Shown here one piece after another: positions 1 through 8,052 of a stretch of 64,000 nt of DNA. The first letter of the stretch is position 1; each line of letters begins with the position of its first letter. Below the pieces are notes generated by a model. The model was given only the letters and a program-made list of their open reading frames with translations. It made no database searches and was not told the origin of the DNA. Origin of the DNA: Lentisphaerota bacterium (GTDB lineage: Bacteria; Verrucomicrobiota; Lentisphaeria; Oligosphaerales; JABHEG01). A program made the translations under genes and the position numbers. The stretch lies in assembly GCA_018676675.1 (NCBI GenBank), contig JABHEG010000016.1, positions 53,454 to 117,453 of the forward strand. The letters are read 5' to 3'.

Positions 1-517
1 GGCCGTACCCCGGGCCGTAGTACGCCTGGTTCGCAACGGTTAGGGTGAACGTCAGCTTGCCCTGCCTCTTGTCCCATGTACAGGTCCAGCCCACCTTTTC
101 GCCGGGGGCCGCAAACGGGTGTCCAGGGAAGTGACGTACGGGGCTCACAACCAGAGCGACCTGGGCGTTCGGCGCCCCGTAGGCAGAGGCGTCCCTGAGC
201 CCGGTGACGAGGCATCCGAAGCGGGTCGGCTCGGGAGGCGTCGGGTCGAAGAGTCGCGGTTTCCCGCCGCTCCGCGGCAGGTCGTGACCGGTCATAACTC
301 TGAAGCAGCGCAGGAAGTCTGCAACGGGTTCGGCGACACTAAGTGCGCCAGCGTCGGCTTCCGTGAGGTCGAGGTAGGCAAGAGGGCGTTCATCGGTGAA
401 CAGGATAACCGACGGGGCATCCGCGGCGATGACTCTCCCGGCGATCGCTGCCAGGAGGATCAATGGTAGGCACCGGGCGGCTGTGGTCCGGGGCGTGGCG
501 GCGTGGCGGTCGTTCAC
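1..517 (-). CDS. Secreted protein of unknown function, 3' part beyond window edge
   Basis: Read on the minus strand from a GTG at 515-517, which has an AGGAG ribosome binding site six bases upstream. The frame stays open to base 1, giving about 172 residues. An ATG one base out of phase is followed at once by TGA, so the GTG is the likely start. The N-terminus has a basic stretch followed by the hydrophobic run CLPLILLAAIAG, which looks like a signal peptide. Residues 45-80 (LSVAEPVADFLRCFRVMTG) faintly resemble the small alpha/beta domain that precedes the barrel in GH20/GH67-type glycosidases, but the match is weak. The gene starts 38 bases after the stop of the URO-D-family gene and is probably cotranscribed with it. 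Function is unknown. Confidence 0.6.
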   Translation of the reverse strand, partial: MNDRHAATPRTTAARCLPLILLAAIAGRVIAADAPSVILFTDERPLAYLDLTEADAGALSVAEPVADFLRCFRVMTGHDLPRSGGKPRLFDPTPPEPTRFGCLVTGLRDASAYGAPNAQVALVVSPVRHFPGHPFAAPGEKVGWTCTWDKRQGKLTFTLTVANQAYYGPGYG

Positions 518-555
518 ATGTTACTCCTGTAATGGCGCCTCGATCAGGAGGGCGG

Positions 556-1692
556 TTACACGTCGATGGGGTACGTGCCGTATTCGAGTCCGGCCTCGAT
601 GTACGTCTCTACATTCCGGATGATGTTCTTGAATGTCGCGTCGTCCAGCTCCGGATTGACTCCGGCATGTCCGCCCGTTGTCCGCAAGGCAAAGCCTCCT
701 CCAGGCGCGGCATCTCTAACGGCCTCCCGCACCCACTGTCGGACGTCGTCAGGGGAACACGATGGGAAATTTTGGGAAGGGATGTTGCCCGACAGCATCA
801 TCCTGCCGTCCATCCGTATCTTTGCCTCAGCCAGATCCACGTCGCCGAAGGGGGCCGGTTCGAGGGGTTCAATCGCGTCAATGCCCATGTCCGCCATCTT
901 ATCGAGGAAATCCATGCAGTTCCCGTGGCAGTGAGCGCGCAGTTTTCCGCCGATCTGGTGGATCGCGTCATTGACCATCTTGTCGTAGTGGAAGACGAAC
1001 TCATCGAACATGCGATGCCCCATCCAGGGGGGGATGAGCATCTCGTGAGCGCACACTTGGAACCACGGTGCCATCCCGGCTTCTCCCATCGCTAGGATGG
1101 TGTCGCGTATCTGTTCGTTGACGCGCTGCAGGAACCGGTGCATCACCTGCTTCTCGCCGGCGAGCCACATGTAGGCCTCCTGCATGTTGCCCTGTCGCAC
1201 CAACCCGCCCAGTGGATGGGGTACTCCAAGGCAGCGCGCGGCCCGGCCATCGTCCTGAGCCAGGGCCTCGGCGAAGGCTTCCGGGTTGAACGCACGGACC
1301 TCGCGGGGTGCGTCAGCCAGGCGTTCGAGATCCCCCAATGTGTGGATGAACCGACGTTCCCACTGGAAGTCAGGGGAATCGACGTGTGGATAGAAGTGCT
1401 TCGTGATGGCATGGAAATCACCAACCGGTGTCCGGTGGACTTTGCGCTTACGCCGGTACTCGCCGGGCACGTCCTCGGTCACCTCTTCGCTGTACTCCGT
1501 GGTCAACCCGAAGAACCCCCATTGTGCCCCCCCCGGCATACCCAGGAAGTTGTCCGCGCCGTCGTCGATGAACGCGACGATCCGTTCGCACTCAGGTCGT
1601 TTGCGTGCCGCCGCCGAGATCTGCAGCTCGATGGGAACACGGTCGGCCTCCCGGAAGGATGCCGCCGTCAGCCAGCGATTTTGCCGAGTCAT
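556..1692 (-). CDS. URO-D superfamily protein (corrinoid methyltransferase-like)
   Basis: A 378-residue protein of the uroporphyrinogen decarboxylase / MtaA-CmuA methyltransferase superfamily. The ATG at 1692 is preceded by AGGAG. Upstream in-frame codons have no such site and encode an Arg-rich unlikely extension. Family-like features are an N-terminal TRQNRWLTAASFREADRVPIE segment and a C-terminal GGFALRTTGGHAGVNPE segment. The motif HCHGNC lies near residue 270, where corrinoid:CoM methyltransferases place their zinc ligands, so zinc-dependent methyl transfer is more plausible than porphyrin decarboxylation. No corrinoid protein lies nearby. It probably forms a transcription unit with the secreted protein that follows it. 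The substrate is unknown; demethylation of a methylated sugar or aromatic is a guess from context. Confidence 0.85.
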   Translation of the reverse strand: MTRQNRWLTAASFREADRVPIELQISAAARKRPECERIVAFIDDGADNFLGMPGGAQWGFFGLTTEYSEEVTEDVPGEYRRKRKVHRTPVGDFHAITKHFYPHVDSPDFQWERRFIHTLGDLERLADAPREVRAFNPEAFAEALAQDDGRAARCLGVPHPLGGLVRQGNMQEAYMWLAGEKQVMHRFLQRVNEQIRDTILAMGEAGMAPWFQVCAHEMLIPPWMGHRMFDEFVFHYDKMVNDAIHQIGGKLRAHCHGNCMDFLDKMADMGIDAIEPLEPAPFGDVDLAEAKIRMDGRMMLSGNIPSQNFPSCSPDDVRQWVREAVRDAAPGGGFALRTTGGHAGVNPELDDATFKNIIRNVETYIEAGLEYGTYPIDV

Positions 1693-2145
1693 CGCACTCT
1701 CCTGCTTTGGAGATGGCCTCCGGGCGGCCCGTTTCCTGTCGCTGCGATGAGGGGCGCGAGATTTCGAGCGTCCCTCTCGATCGACTTGTCCAAATATCTC
1801 TTCCGGAATGCGTTTCACCACCCGCTGCGCTGGAGCACACAGAGACACAGAGAAGGCGGAAGAGGAGATCGTCGGATTCCGCATCCGGCTTCCAGCCGAA
1901 CGCGAACTCCGCCAATGTTATTTCTTTCTGGAGAGCACGGAGCAACAAGCCTTCTCTCTCGTGTTCTCCAAACCAGAAGCAATGTGGCGAATGCATACTG
2001 CCGGCTCGGCGGCGGCGCGTATACGCCACATCTCCGTGTTCTTCTTTCGACTCCGTGCCTCAGTGAACTCCGTGGTTTCCGCCTCAGCGGACCAGCCGAG
2101 GCTGGCAAGTCCGGATTCCCGTTCCCGTTTCTTTGAACAACGATG
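1693..2145. repeat. Gene-free stretch with repetitive CAGAGACACAGAG / CTCCGTG motifs
   Basis: Between the URO-D gene and the next coding region I find no credible gene. The stretch holds purine-rich CACACAGAGACACAGAGAAG at about 1836-1855, TTCTCTCTCGTGTTCTCC at 1952-1969, and a pyrimidine-rich block with CTCCGTGTTC and CTCCGTGCCTCAGTGAACTC at about 2033-2070. These are variants of one short word in opposite orientation on the two flanks. This gives the look of a degenerate interspersed element with inverted arms. The promoter of the URO-D gene must also lie here. No clear -35/-10 pair was identified. Confidence 0.4.
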
Positions 2146-5100
2146 TCATTGCACGACTCCTTCGGGCCGGGATCCGTCCGTTCGGGCTTCGCCCTCAAGT
2201 GTTCCGTCGAAGTGGAACAGGGCCCGGGTGTGCTCGTCGAGGCGCAGCGCTCGGTCACGCCTGGGCGCGCCGAACTCACCCGTATACCGCTGCACATCGG
2301 AGATCCGGAGGTCGTCGACGGCGCCCTGGACTGGGCCGAGAGTCATGGTCTGTGGTGTTCCGAGTGGCAGCGCGTCGACGTAGTTTCGGAACATGGTCCG
2401 GTGGCGGCCCCGGCCGTTGATGTACACACCGATGGTCATCAGGTTGAGCTCTTCCTTGTGCGGTCCATAGGTGACTTGGGGCCCCCACACCCAGGCCACA
2501 TGCACCCACTCTTGGCGCTCAAAGACCGCTTCTGTTCGCCAAACGCGGAGCGAGCCGGGCTTGCCGGGATTGTTGAGCGACATGCCGCCATACAGCGAGT
2601 GCGATGGACCGCGCGGACCCAGATTTACTCCCGTGCCCCTGGGGTCGATTCGGTAAAGCAGGCCCCACGTAGACCTATTCGTCTTGATGCGGGTAAACCA
2701 CCGTTTGGCCGCGCCCGGACCAAGATCAAACGTGCTCCAGTCAGGGCGGAAGAAGAACTCAACCGTGCCTTCCCTGTACGGCAGGAAACGGCCGCCATCC
2801 CCGGTCGGGTGCGGGGCACCGGCCGGGATGACGAGAGTGTTCTTCCCACCAATGTGCAGTGCCTGGTTCTTCTCGCCCTCAACGGCACCGGCGATGTACA
2901 GCGTGTCGTCAGCGATGGCAACGGCCTCCTTCGCAGGCGGCGTGCGTTCCCAGTCAACGGGTGGCTCGAAGTAGAAGTCTGGACTCCCCATGGCGAAAAA
3001 TGGGGGGAAGTTCCTGCCTCGGACCAGTCTGTTCGAGATTGGCTCGAAGGACCAGAGACCGGGGCGGTCTGTTGGCAGATCAACCCAGCCGCGTTGCCCT
3101 TCCGTTTCGCCGACCAGGAGACCGGCGGGGTCATACAGTCGGGCCGCCCCTTCAAAGAAGATCTGGGCATCGCGACACTCTGAGGTGAGTTTGAAGTAGA
3201 TACGCTGCACAGGCGCGATCTCGGGCAAGGCCCAGTAGTTCGGTGCGTACAGCACCATGGGCACCCGCTGTGCTGCTATAACGAAGTGCTCGCCGTGCGC
3301 CGCTGGAACAATCGCGTAGGCGCCTTCCGCCGCGTCCCTCGGCACCCGCACTGACGCGGCTTCGGTGCTGCGCTGTGTCACCTGGTTCAGGCCGCCGCCC
3401 CAGGGGCCCACGAGTCCGACGGGTCGGAGCTCGAACGCCCGCCCCAGTTCATCCCCGGGCGTACGCACCGTCAGGTCGAGTGCCCCGTCGCGAGTCTTGG
3501 CGGCCAGCACTTGGGTCGGGAACCCGTAGTCACGGTAGGCGACCCACGGCACGACCTGCTCACTCGGTCGAGCTGCGACCACGGACATGGCATACGGCAG
3601 GCTCTCGAATATGGACGCGATGGTCGATGCACCGATGCCGGCGGTGTAGGTAGAGGCACGACGCAAGCCGAAGTCGACTCCACCCGCAATCGCCGGCGCC
3701 CTGGTGCCTGCGTACAGGTAACTGCCCACAACACCCAGTGGACTCATATAGCCAACGGGCAGCTTCCCGATTGTGCTGTTCCACCAGTACCGGGAGAGGA
3801 GTTCGGCCGTCTGTTGGTACTTCGTCAGGCCCAACAGCTGCGCTCCCTCGATGATCGCGCGGACATCAACTTGCGTCTTGTACAGGCTGCTGCCGTACGG
3901 CCGGTTCTTGGTGAGCCGAAGTGCGCCTTTACTGTCCGTGAAGTTGTCGAACGTCCCTTCGGCCAAAGCACGGAGCTGTGGGTCCCAGGTCACGTTGTAG
4001 CAGTGCACCAGGTTACGGAAGACCATCAACTGACGCCAGTCCTGCCGGTCGTGTATCCAGCCGCGTTTCAACCCCTCCGCGAAGCTCTCCACCGCATCCC
4101 GACCACGCCGGTACCCGGTCAGATGGTACAGCCAGAGAAACTGGTTCAGGTTCGTCGAGCTGCTGATGCTGAAGGCGGAGCCGCGGCCCCAGTAGAAAGG
4201 TAGCTGGCTGATCGGTTTGCCGCCCATGCCGGTGAACACGCCGCGGACCTTTCCGCGGGCCTCCCAATGGCTGAGATAGTTGTCGAGATACGCCTTGTTT
4301 GTGCCTTCAGCAAACTCACGCACAGCCCGGTCCCCACTTCGCGCGTAGACCAGCCAGATGCTCGAGCGCAGGCCGTACGTCAAGCGGTACCGCCCCGCCC
4401 TGCATGGCCCTGACCCTCCTCCGTAGGTGGGGCCTGCATAGTAATCCATGAATCCGTAGTGCCCTGTGCTGTGGCCGCGCGGCAGCAGAGCTTCGAAGAG
4501 GCGGTCTACCATGCCTTCGGCGGCCGGGAAACGCGTGGGCGAACGCGGATGCAGCGGACCCATCGCGCCACTGGTGGCAACCCATACCGGGTCCACGCTG
4601 GCGTAGACGGGGGCGACGCGTAACCCGGCGAGCTTTGCTGCAGACGCCTCCGCCTTTGCTCCGGAGAGCACGGCGAAACTGAGCTCGTGGGTCTTTGACC
4701 AGCCGGCGCCACTTGTCTCGACCTTCGCGACGCGCTCGGCCCAATCGTCATTCAGATTCCATTTTTGCGCCAGCGACGCCGGACGGAAATCAAGCTCTTC
4801 CCCGGCCCGATTGCTGAACAGCTTCAGCACGGCGCGATCCGTGAACAACTCAAACTCCTTCGGGTGCTGGCGGGCCGCGTCTTTGCAGGCCACGACGAAC
4901 GCACCGGTTGATCCTGCCAGCATGGCCCAGTCCCCGCACTCTTCCCCCGAGTGCAGCACGCTGTCGTCCCCCGTCACAGTGAACCGGTTCGTGCCGCCTC
5001 CGAATCGCGTGTGCTCAGCCTGCAGCATGTAGGCTGAACTCGTTCCGGAAAGGGGGTGTTCGATCGTGCTCGCCGGCGCCGCCGGGTTCGTGTTGAAGAG

Positions 5101-6906
5101 TCCGCGCACGGCCCCGCCGGCTTCAACGGCGAACTCCCAGCCGATCTCCCTGAACCAGACCTCGTTCGTGTCGTTGCTGACCACCAGCGTGTGGGTCACG
5201 TTTGCCGCAGCCTGTCCGGAAAACGCTTCGACGCGGGTGATGTGCCGGGCCAGAGGCACACCGTCCTCGGTGCGGTAGAACCCCTCCAAACGGACGCAGG
5301 CGGCAATTGGGCCACGCGCTTCCACGGTCAGCGTCTCGTCGTCTGCCGACGCCGACGCCACCCGCCCAGCCTGATCGACGACGTACAGCCCGCGTGTACC
5401 TGCGCTGGCCGCAACCCGGCGTTCGCCCAGCCAGACCTCCGTGATCGGCGAAATCCCGGTCGCCACTACATATCGGGCCACGCCCGTGTTCAGCACAACC
5501 GTGCCGTCTTCACCCGTGTGGATGGAGACCCGTTGTACGGGTACGGCCGCGACGGGAGCTGCCTCAACGAAATAGTCCTCATCACTGTCCACGAGCGCGT
5601 CGAAACGCACCCACTGGATGGCGCCCTCCAGCGCCCATCGGCCGGTGATTTCCTTCTGCGATGGTGTTTCCACGCCTGCACCGTTCACCAGGTGCAGTCC
5701 CGACACATCCCAAAGTCCACCAGCAGGGAACGGGACGCCGAACGTCACGGGCCACGCTGACAGCGCTTCGGTCCTCTCCGGCACGTCGAGATGGATCGGG
5801 ATCCGCCTGCCGGCCGGAAGCGCCGGCACCGCCGACTGCGCGGCCACGAAAAAACGGACCGAGCTTGTCCGTTCCTCCCCCTCCACGTACTCCAAGACCA
5901 CCTCCGCCTGCTTCAATGCCGGCGTCCGCAGGTCAATGGATAGCCGTGCACGATCGCCTGTCGGCACAGCAGATGCCGTGGCAATGGACTGGTCCGAGAC
6001 CAGATCAACGACACGCACGGACACGCGCGTATCAGGTAATGGACGATTCGGGGCCAGGTGCAGCAACACGTCAAGCCAGCGGTCTTGAGGTCGGGCGTAC
6101 GCACGGTCCAGCACCACCGTCAGGGACTTGCCCCAAGCCGCGATGCCTGGTGAACTCATCAACGCGTCCGCAATGGGTGCAGTGGCGGCAATCGCATTGC
6201 GATCCGCCTCCTCGAAAACCAGTTCGCTTGCAGCCGCTGAGGTGTGCAGTGCGTTGAACCACGATCGGCGCATCACCTTCGGGCCGCCGCGCCCGACATT
6301 GAAGCCGAGCCGCCCCGGAGCCTGGTCCAACCCGAAGATCGTGAACGGCAATGCCACTTCAGCCACCCAGCGCCCGGCTTGACGCTGCACCGCATGGTGC
6401 CAGGTTGCGTTCCATGTGCTGTCGCCACCGCGCGCATCGTAGATTGCGTCGGCCACACTGAGCATGAACAGGTACTCGATGCTCTCTCCCGGAGTGGTGC
6501 TCACCGAGACGTGGATGCGTTCGTCCTTGAGCATCGCGTCGTCGCGGGGTCGGGCCTCGCCTTGTGCCGGGGATCCCGGATCGGATTCGCATTCGGCCAG
6601 CAGGTAGAGCGCGTGGTCATCGTAGCAGAGGCGGACGCGTGTGGCAGGCTCCGGGATGACGAACTCCGGCAACGGTACGGCATCATCCCAGGCAGCATCG
6701 TCAGCCACACCGTCCACCAGCGGCGCAACGCTGCAGAGCCCCACCACATGGCTCAGCTTTGCTCCCCCTGGTGACGTTTCCACACGCGGCGCCAGATGCG
6801 CCGGATCAAAGTCGAACCGGACCATGCCGTCCTGGGCTTGTGCTATGCAACAACACAAGTACAGGGCAAAACCGCCTACTCGCAGCGTCCAGTGTCGCAG
6901 GGTCAC
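2146..6906 (-). CDS. Secreted PL26/YetA-like exo-rhamnogalacturonan lyase-type protein with CBM9-like and LamG modules
   Basis: A 1586-residue exported protein starting at GTG 6906, with AAGGAG six bases upstream. Residues 1-25 form a signal peptide ending near AQAQ. Residues about 60-250 form a CBM9/DOMON-like sugar-binding domain (VDGVADDAAWDDA, then YDDHALYLLAE). From about residue 364, the segment RIPIHLDVPERTEALSAWPV and the following VPFPAGGLWD match the N-terminal RIFT-barrel domain of PcRGLX/YetA-like proteins. A beta-sandwich follows, then from about residue 800 an alpha/alpha toroid (HYGFMDYYAGPTYGGG). The last 230 residues look like a LamG/concanavalin-type jelly roll. Relatives in CAZy PL26 release unsaturated galacturonosyl-rhamnose from rhamnogalacturonan I. 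That activity is inferred; catalytic residues were not verified. Confidence 0.8.
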   Translation of the reverse strand: MTLRHWTLRVGGFALYLCCCIAQAQDGMVRFDFDPAHLAPRVETSPGGAKLSHVVGLCSVAPLVDGVADDAAWDDAVPLPEFVIPEPATRVRLCYDDHALYLLAECESDPGSPAQGEARPRDDAMLKDERIHVSVSTTPGESIEYLFMLSVADAIYDARGGDSTWNATWHHAVQRQAGRWVAEVALPFTIFGLDQAPGRLGFNVGRGGPKVMRRSWFNALHTSAAASELVFEEADRNAIAATAPIADALMSSPGIAAWGKSLTVVLDRAYARPQDRWLDVLLHLAPNRPLPDTRVSVRVVDLVSDQSIATASAVPTGDRARLSIDLRTPALKQAEVVLEYVEGEERTSSVRFFVAAQSAVPALPAGRRIPIHLDVPERTEALSAWPVTFGVPFPAGGLWDVSGLHLVNGAGVETPSQKEITGRWALEGAIQWVRFDALVDSDEDYFVEAAPVAAVPVQRVSIHTGEDGTVVLNTGVARYVVATGISPITEVWLGERRVAASAGTRGLYVVDQAGRVASASADDETLTVEARGPIAACVRLEGFYRTEDGVPLARHITRVEAFSGQAAANVTHTLVVSNDTNEVWFREIGWEFAVEAGGAVRGLFNTNPAAPASTIEHPLSGTSSAYMLQAEHTRFGGGTNRFTVTGDDSVLHSGEECGDWAMLAGSTGAFVVACKDAARQHPKEFELFTDRAVLKLFSNRAGEELDFRPASLAQKWNLNDDWAERVAKVETSGAGWSKTHELSFAVLSGAKAEASAAKLAGLRVAPVYASVDPVWVATSGAMGPLHPRSPTRFPAAEGMVDRLFEALLPRGHSTGHYGFMDYYAGPTYGGGSGPCRAGRYRLTYGLRSSIWLVYARSGDRAVREFAEGTNKAYLDNYLSHWEARGKVRGVFTGMGGKPISQLPFYWGRGSAFSISSSTNLNQFLWLYHLTGYRRGRDAVESFAEGLKRGWIHDRQDWRQLMVFRNLVHCYNVTWDPQLRALAEGTFDNFTDSKGALRLTKNRPYGSSLYKTQVDVRAIIEGAQLLGLTKYQQTAELLSRYWWNSTIGKLPVGYMSPLGVVGSYLYAGTRAPAIAGGVDFGLRRASTYTAGIGASTIASIFESLPYAMSVVAARPSEQVVPWVAYRDYGFPTQVLAAKTRDGALDLTVRTPGDELGRAFELRPVGLVGPWGGGLNQVTQRSTEAASVRVPRDAAEGAYAIVPAAHGEHFVIAAQRVPMVLYAPNYWALPEIAPVQRIYFKLTSECRDAQIFFEGAARLYDPAGLLVGETEGQRGWVDLPTDRPGLWSFEPISNRLVRGRNFPPFFAMGSPDFYFEPPVDWERTPPAKEAVAIADDTLYIAGAVEGEKNQALHIGGKNTLVIPAGAPHPTGDGGRFLPYREGTVEFFFRPDWSTFDLGPGAAKRWFTRIKTNRSTWGLLYRIDPRGTGVNLGPRGPSHSLYGGMSLNNPGKPGSLRVWRTEAVFERQEWVHVAWVWGPQVTYGPHKEELNLMTIGVYINGRGRHRTMFRNYVDALPLGTPQTMTLGPVQGAVDDLRISDVQRYTGEFGAPRRDRALRLDEHTRALFHFDGTLEGEARTDGSRPEGVVQ

Positions 6907-7194
6907 GGTCTGCTCCTTACCAGCATGGCGTTCTTACCCGAAACAGCGGGTGAAGTCCGGTTCAATATCCAGGCTACACGCCTCGGCAGCAAGTCGGCGA
7001 CGCCCTGACCCGGGGGCCTGGAGGGATTTCGGGCAGGTTTGGGCCTCGCCAGCCCTGGCTTTCGACGCCCCGGACGCTAGTATGGCTTGGGACGATAGCA
7101 CACGGTCCACGTTTTGAGGAACGCCGCGCGCGCGCCGCCACCAGCGTCATCGAGATTGGGACCAGATTTGACGCAACGTCTAATGAGGAATGAG
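6907..7194. promoter_or_regulatory. Divergent intergenic region between lyase-type gene and PPK2 gene
   Basis: This 288-base spacer separates two genes transcribed away from each other and so should carry both promoters. It is GC-rich, with a CG-alternating run (CGCGCGCGCCGCC) near 7127-7139. I see no convincing hairpin terminator, operator or sigma-70 promoter, and no small gene with a ribosome binding site. Confidence 0.35.
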
Positions 7195-8022
7195 ATGGGC
7201 AAAAAGAGCAAGAAGCAGGTACCGGAAGACGGTCTTGAGCAGCCAGGGAAGCTGAGCAGTAAGCAGTACGTCAAAGCGCTCAAACAAGCCCAGGTCGAGC
7301 TGGTGAAGCTTCAGAGCTGGATTCAACACAAGAAGCTGAAGGTCGTGGTCATTTTTGAGGGACGTGATGCGGCTGGGAAGGGCGGCGTGATTCAGCGCAT
7401 CACGCAACGCCTGAACGATCGCGTCTGTCGGGTGGTGGCCTTAGGCGTTCCCTCCGCTCGGGAAGAGGGGCAGTGGTATTTCCAGCGCTACGTTGAGCAT
7501 CTCCCCACAGTCGGCGAGCTGGTGTTGTTCGACCGCAGTTGGTACACACTGGCCGGTGTCGAGCGTGTCATGGGATTCTATCCGGAGTCGGCGTGCCAGG
7601 AGTTCTTCCGCACGTGCCCTGAGTTCGAGCGCATGCTGGTGCGAGCTGGCGTGAAGATCATCAAGTACTGGTTCTCGATCAGCATGGAGGAACAGGAGCG
7701 TCGGTTCCGTTCACGGCTGGAGGATCCCACCAAGCGTTGGAAGCTCAGCCCGATGGATCTCGCATCTCGGGCGCGCTGGACCGAATACTCCCAAGCGCGT
7801 GATGAGATGTTCAAGTATACGAACACCGAAGAGGCGCCCTGGTGGATCGTGGAGGCCGACGACAAACGCCGGGCGCGCCTGAACTGCATCACACACCTCC
7901 TCGCGCAGATACCCTACAAGGAACTCGAACCAGAGGTCGTCAAGATGCCCAAACGTCCCGCTCTCGCGACGCCGGACTCCCCGGACATTGCCCTCTCGAA
8001 CTACGTACCGAAGGTTCACTGA
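7195..8022 (+). CDS. ppk2: Polyphosphate kinase 2 family protein
   Basis: A 275-residue cytoplasmic kinase of the PPK2 family, which transfers phosphate between polyphosphate and nucleotides. The start ATG at 7195 follows GAGGAA closely; the extension upstream is Ala/Pro-rich and unlikely. Walker A is GRDAAGKGG at residues 56-64 and the Walker B-like DRSWY is at 113-117. The lid region contains RRFRSRLEDPTKRWKLSPMD at about 180-200. All are hallmarks of single-domain PPK2. The usual FDRSWYNRAGVERVMGF block reads TL in place of NR after SWY, a small departure. Whether it favours ADP or GDP cannot be told from sequence. The following gene begins 30 bases downstream and may be cotranscribed, with no obvious functional link. 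Confidence 0.93.
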   Translation: MGKKSKKQVPEDGLEQPGKLSSKQYVKALKQAQVELVKLQSWIQHKKLKVVVIFEGRDAAGKGGVIQRITQRLNDRVCRVVALGVPSAREEGQWYFQRYVEHLPTVGELVLFDRSWYTLAGVERVMGFYPESACQEFFRTCPEFERMLVRAGVKIIKYWFSISMEEQERRFRSRLEDPTKRWKLSPMDLASRARWTEYSQARDEMFKYTNTEEAPWWIVEADDKRRARLNCITHLLAQIPYKELEPEVVKMPKRPALATPDSPDIALSNYVPKVH

Positions 8023-8052
8023 CGCGTTGTCGCACACGATGCAGGACGTGAC

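Noticed and set aside
119..469. Plus-strand open frame of 116 codons at the window start
   Set aside because: It is antisense to the truncated secreted protein read from GTG 517, which has a ribosome site and signal peptide; the plus-strand translation is low-complexity Arg/Gly and has no ribosome site.
1138..2136. 332-codon plus-strand frame
   Set aside because: Mostly antisense to the URO-D gene and then runs through the repeat-rich spacer; composition is unlike a protein and no start signal is present.
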